A stretch of 64,000 nucleotides of DNA from Prevotella sp. E15-22. GTDB taxonomy: Bacteria > Bacteroidota > Bacteroidia > Bacteroidales > Bacteroidaceae. This document shows positions 8,011 to 16,205 of this stretch, one piece after another. The first letter of the stretch is position 1. Each line of letters begins with the position of its first letter. The translations under genes and the position numbers were made by a program. The stretch lies in NCBI RefSeq assembly GCF_023204875.1, contig NZ_CP096247.1:868001-932000 (forward strand), read 5' to 3'. The notes beneath the pieces were generated by a model that saw only the letters and a list, made by a program, of their open reading frames with translations, was not told where the DNA came from and did no database searches.

Positions 8011-9622
8011 AGCACGTGGCGAAATACTTGGGGTCTCTGAAGCCTACCATATAGGCTAGGTCGCTCACTCTCAGGTTGGGCTGACTCTCTATCTGTCGCA
8101 TGGCTTCCTTCATGCGGATATCCTGGATAAAGTTGGTGACGTTCATGCCCGTCATGGCGCGCAACTTGTTATAGAGTGTCGATTCCGAGGCACCCATCTC
8201 GCGTGCAAATGCTTCGCGGTCAAAGTCGGCATCGTTCATGTGCTTCTTGGCACAATCCCTGGCTCGCTGCAGAAACTCCTCGTCGGCCGAAAGCGGACGC
8301 TGTTCGTTCTCCTTTGTTGCAGGTGTGCGTTCGCCCACAATGCGGATGCGGTTTTCAATGATATTATTGATGCGTAGTTTTAGGTCGCTCAATCGGAATG
8401 GCTTGGTGATATAGTCATCGGCGCCGGCCAGCATCGAGGTCTTACGGTCGTCCTCACTGGTTTTCGATGAAATCAGAATTACGGGCAGGTGACTCAATGC
8501 CTTTGTCGACTTGATCTTCCTGGTTAGTTCGTTACCATCCATATCGGGCATCTCCACGTCCGACACGATGAGGTCTAATGGTTCTTTGGCAATCATCCTC
8601 AGTGCTGTCTCACAGTTGTTGGCTGTCAGTACGCAGAAATGGTTGCATAGCAGCGAACCCATCAGCATCAGCAACTCCTCGTTGTCTTCTACAATCAGTA
8701 TGCGATAAAGGTTCTCATTTTCAGCTCTGTCTGTCATGGTCTCAGGTTTTACTAGGTAGTCAATATCTTCCATGTCGATGATGGTGTGCTGGGGTTTGGC
8801 CATGTCGATGGTCTTCTCCTCGTCCACTTGCTCAGGTGCATAGTCTTCCTTCCTGATGGGCAGTGTCACGGTGAACGTAGTACTCTGGTCTTTGATGCTC
8901 TGACAGTCGATGTCTCCGTTGTGCAGAAACACCAGGTCGCGTGTCAAGGCCAGTCCCAGTCCTGTGGCGTGTACTTTCTTCCATCGATAATCGCCATCAT
9001 AATAGCGGTTGAATAGGTCTTTTATCCTGTCGGCAGGAATGCCCACGCCATTGTCTGTCACCTTTATAATCACTTGGTCGAAGTCCTTACTCATCGTCAC
9101 CTTCAACTGAACGGTGCCTGGCGTGCGCGCATATTTGGCGGCATTAGACAATAGGTTATAGATAATCTTGTCCACCTTGTCGGTGTCTATCCATCCCATC
9201 ATCGACTCTGGTTCGCAGTGAACCAAAAAGGTGAGTCCCTTTTTGTGCATCAGCGGCTCTATGCAGAAGGCTGTCTGACGGATAAACTCAATCACATCGC
9301 CTTGTGTCACCTTGAGCTTCAATTGGCCCGACTGCGATTTGCTGGCTTCCAGAATTTGTTGAAGCAGGCGTGTCATGCGAATCACGTTGAGGTCCATCAG
9401 GGCGTAGTCCTTACTGTGGGTGGGCTCCTGCTCGCGTAATTGTTCTATGGAGGCTGCTATCACGGTGAGAGGGGTGAGTAGTTCGTGCGAAATGTTCATG
9501 TAAACGTGCTCCATCTGGCGTCTGGTGCGTGCTCGCTCCGTACGCTGATAGAGTTTTCGACCCAGGTAAATGATAATAAGGGCCAAAATAATATAGATAA
9601 TTGTGTTTATTACTGTTGTCAT
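7952..9622 (-). CDS. Hybrid two-component protein without a periplasmic sensor (kinase, receiver, AraC)
   Basis: A 556-residue protein. One TM helix at residues 4-21 is followed by a HisKA domain with the phosphorylated histidine in NISHELLTPL (about residue 46), an HATPase domain (NLLSNAAKY, DNGVGIP, GLGLAL) to about 255, and a receiver domain at about 308-420 with acidic site VEDNEE and phospho-aspartate in VSDVEMPDMDG. A C-terminal AraC helix-turn-helix domain runs from about 455 to 556. This is the cytoplasmic half of a Bacteroides HTCS regulator, but the usual beta-propeller sensor of 700 or more residues is absent. A minus-strand TACCTTCG box at 9655-9662 supports this short start, so it is probably natural and not a missed N-terminus. 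It may regulate the overlapping symporter. Confidence 0.9.
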   Translation of the reverse strand: MTTVINTIIYIILALIIIYLGRKLYQRTERARTRRQMEHVYMNISHELLTPLTVIAASIEQLREQEPTHSKDYALMDLNVIRMTRLLQQILEASKSQSGQLKLKVTQGDVIEFIRQTAFCIEPLMHKKGLTFLVHCEPESMMGWIDTDKVDKIIYNLLSNAAKYARTPGTVQLKVTMSKDFDQVIIKVTDNGVGIPADRIKDLFNRYYDGDYRWKKVHATGLGLALTRDLVFLHNGDIDCQSIKDQSTTFTVTLPIRKEDYAPEQVDEEKTIDMAKPQHTIIDMEDIDYLVKPETMTDRAENENLYRILIVEDNEELLMLMGSLLCNHFCVLTANNCETALRMIAKEPLDLIVSDVEMPDMDGNELTRKIKSTKALSHLPVILISSKTSEDDRKTSMLAGADDYITKPFRLSDLKLRINNIIENRIRIVGERTPATKENEQRPLSADEEFLQRARDCAKKHMNDADFDREAFAREMGASESTLYNKLRAMTGMNVTNFIQDIRMKEAMRQIESQPNLRVSDLAYMVGFRDPKYFATCFKKKFGTQPSELIASRQRT

Positions 9623-9654
9623 TAGGTTGGTATTAGGTAATTATTAATCGTGAG

Positions 9655-9662
9655 CGAAGGTA
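9655..9662 (-). promoter_or_regulatory. -7 box of the hybrid kinase gene
   Basis: Read on the minus strand, this is TACCTTCG, one mismatch from TAnnTTTG, 33 bases before the ATG. It argues that the gene really starts at 9622. Confidence 0.5.
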
Positions 9663-9808
9663 CGAAATTCTTTTGAAACGTGCAAATTATTTCTACATTT
9701 ATCGTCTATTTGGGTATAAAATTCGTGATTTTGGGTAGAAAAATCAAGAAATAACGTTTTTTAAACCCATTTTAACTATTATTGAACCGCTAATTCAAAA
9801 AAAAGTAT

Positions 9809-9900
9809 TACCTTTGCATCGTAAAAGATTTTTAATGGTTAAGGTTTATGGTTGATTAATTTAGTTGGAAAAGCCTCGCTGTGAAGCGCGGCTTTTCATT
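9809..9900 (+). ncRNA. Candidate small RNA or leader transcript with its own promoter and terminator
   Basis: TACCTTTG at 9809-9816 should start transcription near 9822. A GC-rich hairpin (AAAAGCC-CGC with GCG-GGCTTTT) at 9869-9896 should end it, giving a transcript of about 75 bases. It contains a six-codon ORF at 9835 (MVKVYG) and no other coding potential. It lies alone in the 392-bp gap between trxB and the kinase gene. A TTG at 9782-9784 is a possible -33 element, though 24 bases away. No known RNA family is recognised. Confidence 0.5.
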
Positions 9901-9942
9901 TCAAGAAGGTTTTTGGGAGCGCCCAGACTTTCTATTTTGACA

Positions 9943-9969
9943 AAAAAGCCCAGGATTTCCTGGGCTTTT
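9943..9969 (-). terminator. Terminator of trxB
   Basis: AAAAGCCCAGG with CCTGGGCTTTT around ATTT is a near-perfect 11-bp stem with flanking A and T runs, 46 bases after the trxB stop. Confidence 0.85.
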
Positions 9970-10014
9970 ATTGTTTTTATCCGTTTGCTTGGCTTAATCT
10001 GTTTTGGTGGTTGA

Positions 10015-10941
10015 TTAAGCCAGCAGGAATCGTTCTGCTTCGATGGCTGCCTGACAACCTGTGCCAGCGGCACTAATGGCCTGACGGTAGGTGGGGTCGG
10101 CGCAGTCGCCAGCCACAAACACACCAGGAATCTTTGTCTTGGGCGTACCGTCAATCTTCTTCAGATAGCCCACCTCGTCGGTCTCCAACCACTCCTTGAA
10201 GATATCGGTGTTGGGCTTGTGGCCAATGGCCAGGAAGAAACCGTCAATCTGGATGTCGAGCTGCTCCTCATCGGGCTCGCCCTTGCGCTTCACCAGGTGT
10301 GCACCCTCAACACCATCCTCGCCAAACAGGCCCACGGTGTTGTGTTCAAACAGAATCTCGATGTTCTCGCGCTCCATCACGCGCTGCTGCATCACCTTCG
10401 AGGCACGCAGGTAGTTCTTGCGCACAATGAGGTACACCTTCTTGCACAAGCCACTCAGGTAGAGGGCATCCTCGCAGGCAGTATCACCACCGCCCACCAC
10501 GGCCACGGTCTTCTTGCGATAGAAGAAGCCGTCGCAGGTGGCACAGGCACTCACACCCATGCCGTTGTACTTCGTCTCGTCGGGCAGTCCCAAATACTTA
10601 GCCGAGGCGCCTGTGGCAATAATCACCGTGTCGGCCACGATCTCCTCGCCAGCATCGTCCCATGCCTTGTAGGGGCGCTCCGAGAAGTCCACCTTCACAA
10701 TCTCACCATCGCGGATGTCGGTACCAAAGCGCTCGGCCTGCTGGCGCAGGTCCATCATCATCTGGTTGCCGTCCACACCCTCTGGATAACCAGGGAAGTT
10801 CTCCACCTCGGTGGTCTGGGTCAACTGGCCGCCAGGTTGCAGTCCGCAGTACTCGATGGGCTGCAGATTGGCTCTGGAGGCATAGATGGCTGCGGTGTAG
10901 CCCGCAGGACCGCTACCTATAATTAAACATTTCGTCTTCAT
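10015..10941 (-). CDS. trxB: Thioredoxin reductase
   Basis: A 308-residue cytoplasmic flavoenzyme that reduces thioredoxin with NADPH. The FAD-binding motif IGSGPAGYTAAIYASRA starts at residue 8. The redox disulfide CATC is at residues 133-136, and the NADPH motif VVGGGDTACEDA follows. The C-terminal FVAGDCADPTYRQ FAD motif is complete and the length is normal. It lies 31 bases downstream of the glutathione peroxidase gene on the same strand, so the two are probably co-transcribed as an oxidative-stress pair. Confidence 0.97.
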   Translation of the reverse strand: MKTKCLIIGSGPAGYTAAIYASRANLQPIEYCGLQPGGQLTQTTEVENFPGYPEGVDGNQMMMDLRQQAERFGTDIRDGEIVKVDFSERPYKAWDDAGEEIVADTVIIATGASAKYLGLPDETKYNGMGVSACATCDGFFYRKKTVAVVGGGDTACEDALYLSGLCKKVYLIVRKNYLRASKVMQQRVMERENIEILFEHNTVGLFGEDGVEGAHLVKRKGEPDEEQLDIQIDGFFLAIGHKPNTDIFKEWLETDEVGYLKKIDGTPKTKIPGVFVAGDCADPTYRQAISAAGTGCQAAIEAERFLLA

Positions 10942-10972
10942 AACTATAAACTTTAAATGATGAACTTTGAAC

Positions 10973-11524
10973 TTACTTCAGCAGCTCTTCAATGCGCTTG
11001 GCAATGTTCTCAATCTTCTCGGTGGGCTCGAAACGGGCAATCACCTGTCCCTTCTTGTTGATCAGGAACTTGGTGAAGTTCCACTTAATGTCGGCCTTCT
11101 CCTTGTAGTTAGGATCGGCCTTGCTCAGCATGTCGTCCAGGATGTGGGCAATGGGGTGACTCATATCCCATCCGGCAAAGCCCTTCTGTTCTTGCAGGAA
11201 TTTATACAGTGGCTCAGCGTCGTCGCCATTCACCTTCACCTTCTTAAAGCGAGGGAACTCAGTGCCGAAGTTCAGTTTGCAGAACTCGTGGATGCTCTCG
11301 TCGGTGCCAGGAGCCTGCTGACCAAACTGGTTGCAGGGGAAGTCCAGAATCTCGAAGCCCTGACTGTGATACTGCTCGTACAGTTTCTCCAGCTCATCAT
11401 ACTGGGGGGTGAATCCGCACTTGGTGGCAGTGTTCACAATGAGCAACACCTCGTTGGCATACTCTTTCAGCGATACGTCTTTGCCTTTTCTGTCTTTTAC
11501 AGAGAATTCATAAACCGTTTTCAT
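10973..11524 (-). CDS. Glutathione peroxidase family protein (thioredoxin-type peroxidase)
   Basis: A 183-residue thiol peroxidase. NTATKCGFTPQY supplies the peroxidatic cysteine at about residue 36, where animal enzymes have selenocysteine. The FPCNQFGQQ motif supplies the tetrad glutamine, and IKWNFTKFLI the tryptophan and asparagine. Bacterial members usually take electrons from thioredoxin, which fits the trxB gene directly downstream. It starts 36 bases after the stop of the upstream nuclease gene on the same strand. Confidence 0.93.
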   Translation of the reverse strand: MKTVYEFSVKDRKGKDVSLKEYANEVLLIVNTATKCGFTPQYDELEKLYEQYHSQGFEILDFPCNQFGQQAPGTDESIHEFCKLNFGTEFPRFKKVKVNGDDAEPLYKFLQEQKGFAGWDMSHPIAHILDDMLSKADPNYKEKADIKWNFTKFLINKKGQVIARFEPTEKIENIAKRIEELLK

Positions 11525-11560
11525 TGTTTAATTAGCGTTTATTAGATTGTATTTTGATTA

Positions 11561-12526
11561 TTATTTGTTCGACAGGTTCCATAGTCGCTTAATGGTGGCT
11601 ATGTCTTGTGTCTCTACAGCATTCTCAATATCATCGGGCAGGTTACAGAAGAAGTCGATGCCGTCGTTGCGGCCTGTACGACTCTTGCTCTTCTCCTCCA
11701 GCGTGCGGATGTTCACCAGATAATCGCTCAACTTGGCGTTGGCGCGACTCTCGTTGGTGTGCTCAATCCAGAAGCCCATGGCCTGATAGCTTCCATTGCG
11801 CTTCAGCAACAGGGCCATGAAGAAATAGCGGGGCACGATGAATCCGCTCTTGGTGCGACACAGAATCTGGTCCTCGTGGTCAATGGTGCCACCCTTCACC
11901 ACAAACAGGGTGTCGTTGGCACCCGTGATGTTGCGGCCCCAGTCGTTGCGCACAAACGATTCCATGGTCGACCATATGCCTGTGTTGAACTTGTCGCCCT
12001 GCGGAAACATGTTCGACATGTAGAACGTCTGACCGTTGGCATCCATCGAGGCCACACGGTCTTCCGAGGCGCAGATATGGCCACGCTGGAAGTACGTAAA
12101 GCCCTTGTCGGGATAACTGCTACCGCTAAACTCGCCAGTCACGTTGGGCTGCTCGGCATAGGGAATCTTGGGGTCTTTCTGAAAGGGGTCGCCATTCCAG
12201 TTCTTGCCATCCCAGTTGATGCCACCTCTCCAGTTGTTGCGGTTCCAGTTCTTTACCTTGTTTTGCTTGGTGAAGTAATAGCAGGTCCAGCGCTGGGCCT
12301 TTCGTGTGTGGTCCCATTCCAATGAATAGGTGATGCCATACTCTGGCGTGCTGTGGGTCACAACGCTACTGTTCCCGCTACTGATGTGGGGAAACTCCAA
12401 ACCAGCATAGCGGTCAATGTTCTTGTTGGCATTGCCCGAGTACTGACTTTTTTCTTCACCATTGTCGCCACAACCCGCAATCACTGCGGTCATGGCCAGA
12501 AGAGATAGTACTTTAAGTAGCTTCAT
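11561..12526 (-). CDS. DNA/RNA non-specific endonuclease, lipoprotein (NucA/EndA type)
   Basis: A 321-residue exported nuclease. A lipobox near residue 19 (VIAGCG) after a hydrophobic signal predicts a lipid anchor. The beta-beta-alpha-metal motif is YFQRGHICASEDR, with the catalytic histidine at about residue 150 (RGH in place of DRGH) and the metal-ligand asparagine in SNMFPQGDKFN. A W/N-rich stretch lies just upstream at about residues 93-112 (NWNRNNWRGGINWDGKNW). Likely role is degradation of external DNA or RNA for nutrient or phosphate. It heads the minus-strand run nuclease, peroxidase, trxB. Confidence 0.9.
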   Translation of the reverse strand: MKLLKVLSLLAMTAVIAGCGDNGEEKSQYSGNANKNIDRYAGLEFPHISSGNSSVVTHSTPEYGITYSLEWDHTRKAQRWTCYYFTKQNKVKNWNRNNWRGGINWDGKNWNGDPFQKDPKIPYAEQPNVTGEFSGSSYPDKGFTYFQRGHICASEDRVASMDANGQTFYMSNMFPQGDKFNTGIWSTMESFVRNDWGRNITGANDTLFVVKGGTIDHEDQILCRTKSGFIVPRYFFMALLLKRNGSYQAMGFWIEHTNESRANAKLSDYLVNIRTLEEKSKSRTGRNDGIDFFCNLPDDIENAVETQDIATIKRLWNLSNK

Positions 12527-12546
12527 TTGTTTCTGTGTTAAAACAA

Positions 12547-12591
12547 TGAAGGTGCGTACAAGGCATATGCAACTACCCTGGACGCACCTTC
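12547..12591. terminator. Possible terminator between rpmE2 and the nuclease gene
   Basis: GAAGGTGCG pairs with CGCACCTTC around a 27-base loop. On the minus strand it follows rpmE2 and has a short T-rich tail. The long loop makes it a weak candidate. Confidence 0.4.
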
Positions 12592-12617
12592 TGTAAGTGT
12601 CATTTCCTAGAAATATC

Positions 12618-12872
12618 TTACTTCTTCGAAGCCTTACCGTAGCGGCTCATGAACTTATCGACGCGACCAGCGGTGTCGACGAGCTTGCTCTTACCAGTGT
12701 AGAAGGGGTGAGAGCTGCTTGAGATTTCAACTTTTACCACGGGGTAAGTTTCGCCTTCGAACTCTACAGTGTCGTTAGTCTTAGCAGTAGACTTCGTAAG
12801 GAACATATCGCCGTTGGACATGTCCTTGAACACGACGGGGCGATAGTTTTCGGGATGAATTCCTTTTTTCAT
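12618..12872 (-). CDS. rpmE2: 50S ribosomal protein L31 type B
   Basis: An 84-residue ribosomal protein. It begins [17 protein letters not shown] and contains the [23 protein letters not shown] block typical of L31. It lacks the CxxC zinc ligands of type A and has the longer type B form. This start gives the canonical N-terminus. No zinc-responsive site is visible upstream; that region holds a palindromic array. Confidence 0.96.
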   Translation of the reverse strand: MKKGIHPENYRPVVFKDMSNGDMFLTKSTAKTNDTVEFEGETYPVVKVEISSSSHPFYTGKSKLVDTAGRVDKFMSRYGKASKK

Positions 12873-13004
12873 TTTGTTTCTTATAATTGATAATAAATAT
12901 GTATTCTATGCGCATAATGCGCCAATCAGGGTGCAAAGGTACTAACTTTTTTTGAATCTCGCAAACTTTTGCTCTTTTTTTTGGAAATCACCACCGCTCT
13001 TTAG

Positions 13005-13201
13005 TACCAACCCCTCTGGTATTCTCAGTACCAACCGCTTTGGTATTTTCAGTACCAAGCCCTCTGGTACTCTCAGTACCAACGCTTGGTAGCGTCCGTA
13101 CCAAGTGTTGGTAGCCACACTACCAAGCGTTGGTAGCCTGCCTACCAAGCCGTGGTAGTCACCCTACCAAAGGTCGGTAGTCATGATACCAAAGATTGGT
13201 A
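13005..13201. repeat. Nine-unit array of TACCAA/TTGGTA inverted repeats
   Basis: TACCAA occurs at 13005, 13029, 13053, 13077, 13099, 13121, 13143, 13165 and 13187. The spacing is 24 bp for the first three steps and exactly 22 bp for the next five. Each is followed 9-11 bases later by an inverted half-site, TTGGTA or a one-base variant (CTGGTA, GTGGTA, TCGGTA). Between half-sites the sequence varies. The array ends 90 bases before a RAYT-like transposase gene. The short ORF across it is an artefact of the repeats. There are no CRISPR-like unique spacers. Confidence 0.92.
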
Positions 13202-13257
13202 GTGCTGAAGGAGCATAAAAAGAGAAACGAAAGGCCATTTGTTCGTGTTTTTATTTG

Positions 13258-13265
13258 TACCTTTG
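13258..13265 (+). promoter_or_regulatory. -7 box of the RAYT-like gene
   Basis: TACCTTTG, 26 bases before the ATG at 13291. A TTG at 13239 is closer than the usual -33 spacing. Confidence 0.55.
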
Positions 13266-13290
13266 CACTCGTAAAATCAGATGAGCCATA

Positions 13291-14343
13291 ATGACCGAGG
13301 ATCAATTGCAGACAAGAAAAATATTAGCCGGAGAGAAAAATCCATCGATGTTGCGCAGAAGTGACACGCACGACTATACAGGGAAATGCTTCTATCTGGT
13401 GACCATGACCGTTGAGGGCCGACGGCCTTTGCTCGGTGTTCTGACGGGTAGGGTAGAGGCCAGGCCTGGCGCTGCGGATGCTCCCGCTGTGGATCTGTCG
13501 CCCTTAGGGCAGGCGGTGAGCGAGGCCTGGGAGGCCATCAGTAGTCATTATCCCCAGGTGGCAGTCATTGCCCAGCAAGTGATGCCCGACCATTTTCATG
13601 GCATCCTCTTCTTTCGTGAGAGCACCGATGGCTTGCATCTGGGGCATGTCATCCGTGGCTTCAAAGCTGCCACCAACCGCGCCTATCGTGAGCTTTTTCC
13701 TTCCTCGTGTGCTGCCAGTATTGGTGTGCCTCGTCCTTCTTCGTGTGCTGCGACATTGTCGCAGCCAACCATCGAAGGACGAAAGGGCCCAGGCCTGCTG
13801 TGGAGCAAGGGCTACAACGATCGCATCCTTTATAATTATTATCAGCTGGACCGCTGGAAGGCCTACCTCCGTGATAACCCTCGGCGCCTTTTGGTGAAGC
13901 ACCAGCATCCAGAGTTCTTTCGTGTGCAGCGCAATCTGCAGTATGCGGAGCTTTCTTTCTCGGCCATTGGTAATCGCTTCTTACTTGATTATCCTGTGAA
14001 ACTGCAGGTGCAGTGTTCGCGACGCCTGACGCTCGAGGCTTTGGAACAGAAAAAGGCCGATTTGCTGTCGGCGGCAGCTCAGGGTGCTGTCCTTGTATCG
14101 CCTGCCATATCGCCTGGCGAGAAGGCCATCATGCGTGCAGCATTCGATGCTGGTTATCCCTTGATTATTCTTCAGGAGAATGGTTTTACAGATCTGGCGA
14201 AGCCCGGTGGTGCGCGCTTTGATGCTTGTGCCCGTGGCCAGTTGCTTTTATTAGCTCCGTGGGAACATCATAACGAGCGACTGGTCATTCGTCGCGATCA
14301 GTGTCTGCAGCTTAATGAGATGGCCAGGCGGATTTGTGAGTAA
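13291..14343 (+). CDS. REP-associated tyrosine transposase-like protein with an extra C-terminal domain
   Basis: A 350-residue protein. The N-terminal about 210 residues match the Y1/IS200-like transposase fold: YLVTMTVEGRRPLLG, the HUH-type motif in QQVMPDHFHGILFF (residues 101-103) and the candidate catalytic tyrosine in AYLRDNPRRLL (about 192). RAYT proteins excise or copy REP palindromes, and an inverted-repeat array lies just upstream. Residues from about 240 do not belong to RAYTs I know. AVLVSPAISPGEKAIMRAAF and LAKPGGARFDACARGQLLLLAPW suggest a Rossmann-like SLOG/DprA-type fold; this is inference. Residues 138-155 contain a small in-frame duplication (PSSCAA). No IS ends are seen, so it is likely a domesticated single-copy gene. 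Confidence 0.75.
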   Translation: MTEDQLQTRKILAGEKNPSMLRRSDTHDYTGKCFYLVTMTVEGRRPLLGVLTGRVEARPGAADAPAVDLSPLGQAVSEAWEAISSHYPQVAVIAQQVMPDHFHGILFFRESTDGLHLGHVIRGFKAATNRAYRELFPSSCAASIGVPRPSSCAATLSQPTIEGRKGPGLLWSKGYNDRILYNYYQLDRWKAYLRDNPRRLLVKHQHPEFFRVQRNLQYAELSFSAIGNRFLLDYPVKLQVQCSRRLTLEALEQKKADLLSAAAQGAVLVSPAISPGEKAIMRAAFDAGYPLIILQENGFTDLAKPGGARFDACARGQLLLLAPWEHHNERLVIRRDQCLQLNEMARRICE

Positions 14344-14347
14344 AAAC

Positions 14348-14383
14348 AATCCGGGCTGCAATCATGTGATTGCAGCCCGGATT
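14348..14383. terminator. Bidirectional terminator after the RAYT-like gene
   Basis: Perfect 17-bp arms (AATCCGGGCTGCAATCA and its complement) separated by two bases, between the convergent RAYT-like gene and the OB-fold lipoprotein gene. The plus side is followed by TTTTGTTT. Confidence 0.9.
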
Positions 14384-14407
14384 AGTGTTTTGTTTATGCT
14401 TAAAAGC

Positions 14408-16174
14408 TTATTCGGCATAGGTGATTGTCACGCCAGTGCAACGGAACTGAGTACCACCACTGTTGGTATCAAAGTCGTTCACCACCTTCAGCGTGCTGTT
14501 GTTCACATTGCTGAAGGTCACGTTCTTGTCGTCCTTGGTGGGAGTAATCTTGTTGCTGCCAGCCTGACCGTACATCTGTTCATTGCCCTTATAGGCAGTG
14601 CCCTGATATGTGTCGTAGGCAAATACCACCTTAGCAATCTTCTTGTTCTTGGCATTGATGGTCACAGAGTTGTGAGCATCAATGCGGATGATGCTAGTGT
14701 TAGCGTGATAGATGGGAGGGTTCTTACCGTCTTCCTGTGAGAAGGTGAGGGTTGTGCCATCGGTCAGTGTGATAGCGCTGCTCAGGTCAGTGAGACCTAA
14801 GTCACCATAAACCACAGTGATGCTTGCGCCATCTACGGTGCCACCACCGTCATTGCCACCACCATTGCCACCACCGTTACCGTTAGCGGTGCGCTTTACT
14901 AGGTAGTTGCCCTGAGCAATCTCAGGAACGATCTTGCTGTTCTTGGTATCCTCGTACTTCATCAGCTGACCGTAGACAACCACCTCATCACCAACCTGCA
15001 ACTGGTCGGCAGAAGTGAAGTCAGAGTTGTCGAGGTTCTTGCCACGGAACACCTTGATCTCGTTGTTACCATCATCAGTGATGAGGTAGTCGATGTTCTT
15101 ATACTGAGAGATCTTGTCGGCAGCAGTGATCACCTGCTTAACCTTACCCTTTACATACCAGAACTGCTCTGTGGTAGCACCCTTAGCCAGAGCGTCAACG
15201 GCTGCCAGAGCCTCGGCTACAGTCTTAGGATTGTCCTTTGTACCAACGGCATCGCCAGTGTTGCCACCACCATTACCACCAGCGGTGTACTTCACCAGGT
15301 AGTTGCCCTTGGCAATCTCAGGAGTCATTTTGTCGTTCTTCACGTACTTCTGGATGTGACCATAAACCACAACCTCATCACCCTGCTTCAGAGCGTCGAT
15401 GCCAGAGAACTGAGTGTTGTCCAGACCATTACCAGCATAAACGGTGATGGTGTTGCTCTCAGTACCATCCTCAGAGATGAGGTAGTTCAGGTTCTTGTAC
15501 TGGTCGAAGCTGGCCTGGTTGGTAGTAACCTTCACCACCTTACCCTTTACATACCAGAACTCAGTAGAGGTAGCACCATCCTCCATAGCGTTGATGGCAG
15601 CCAGAGCCTCAGTCACACTCTTAGGAGCGTCCTTAGAACCAACCTCGTCGGCGCTGGGCGTCTCGCCACCACCTTCACCCTTCTTAATAGAGTGAATTTT
15701 GCTTCCGTAGTTGAACTGTATACCTCCTTGGTGATTCTTAATTGTTCCAGAAACGAGTACAGTGTCACCTACAGACAGGTCTGCCAAAGAAGTAAACTTT
15801 GCTCCATCCAGTCCATATCCACCGTAGATATAGAATTGACCAGTTTTTCCATCTTTATCATCAGAAACATAGTAGTCGATTTCTCCATATTTTTCTTGGA
15901 AATTGGCAACGTTAGAGATGATACCTTTTACATAGACTTCCTTTGTGTCAGAAGAACCGGATGCTAATCCAAGGTTCGTAGCATATTCATTTATTCCAGA
16001 TACATTGAAAGGTGCTGCTTCGGTTCCATCTCCCTCAGGATCAAGTGGAGTAACTTCTTCTTCTGGTTCAAATGAACTCCATGGATTGTTGTACGGCTCG
16101 GGCACATCCTCACACGAGGTGAAGGTAAATGCTGCGATGGCCAGTGCCATCATGCTAAAATATATCTTTTTCAT
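14408..16174 (-). CDS. Surface lipoprotein with three OB-fold-like repeats
   Basis: A 588-residue lipoprotein with signal peptide and lipobox FTFTSC (cysteine 21), followed by acidic residues that could favour surface export. Three related units lie at about 45-170, 175-295 and 310-425. Each has a YVKG-type start (VYVKGIIS, WYVKGKVV, WYVKGKVK), a YLI/YVS-DD core and a GDxVxVxGxI/L ending, as in bacterial OB-fold (DUF6359-like) modules. Glycine/asparagine-rich linkers separate them. The C-terminal 150 residues form a separate beta-rich domain. OB folds often bind nucleic acid. It is the last gene of the TonB receptor operon, so it may capture substrate at the cell surface. Confidence 0.8.
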   Translation of the reverse strand: MKKIYFSMMALAIAAFTFTSCEDVPEPYNNPWSSFEPEEEVTPLDPEGDGTEAAPFNVSGINEYATNLGLASGSSDTKEVYVKGIISNVANFQEKYGEIDYYVSDDKDGKTGQFYIYGGYGLDGAKFTSLADLSVGDTVLVSGTIKNHQGGIQFNYGSKIHSIKKGEGGGETPSADEVGSKDAPKSVTEALAAINAMEDGATSTEFWYVKGKVVKVTTNQASFDQYKNLNYLISEDGTESNTITVYAGNGLDNTQFSGIDALKQGDEVVVYGHIQKYVKNDKMTPEIAKGNYLVKYTAGGNGGGNTGDAVGTKDNPKTVAEALAAVDALAKGATTEQFWYVKGKVKQVITAADKISQYKNIDYLITDDGNNEIKVFRGKNLDNSDFTSADQLQVGDEVVVYGQLMKYEDTKNSKIVPEIAQGNYLVKRTANGNGGGNGGGNDGGGTVDGASITVVYGDLGLTDLSSAITLTDGTTLTFSQEDGKNPPIYHANTSIIRIDAHNSVTINAKNKKIAKVVFAYDTYQGTAYKGNEQMYGQAGSNKITPTKDDKNVTFSNVNNSTLKVVNDFDTNSGGTQFRCTGVTITYAE

Positions 16175-16205
16175 AAGTCTTAAATTTTCTATTATTGTTG
16201 TTGTT

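Noticed and set aside
10219-10926. 235-residue frame opposite trxB
   Set aside because: Shadow of trxB; low-complexity His/Leu/Val composition typical of antisense frames.
12942-13148. 68-residue frame across the TACCAA array
   Set aside because: Its sequence (repeated LVLKIPKRLVLRIPEGLVL) is only the translation of the tandem repeats.
13005-13201. CRISPR array
   Set aside because: Units repeat every 22-24 bp with half-sites only 6 bp long; there are no 25-40 bp unique spacers, no leader and no cas genes.
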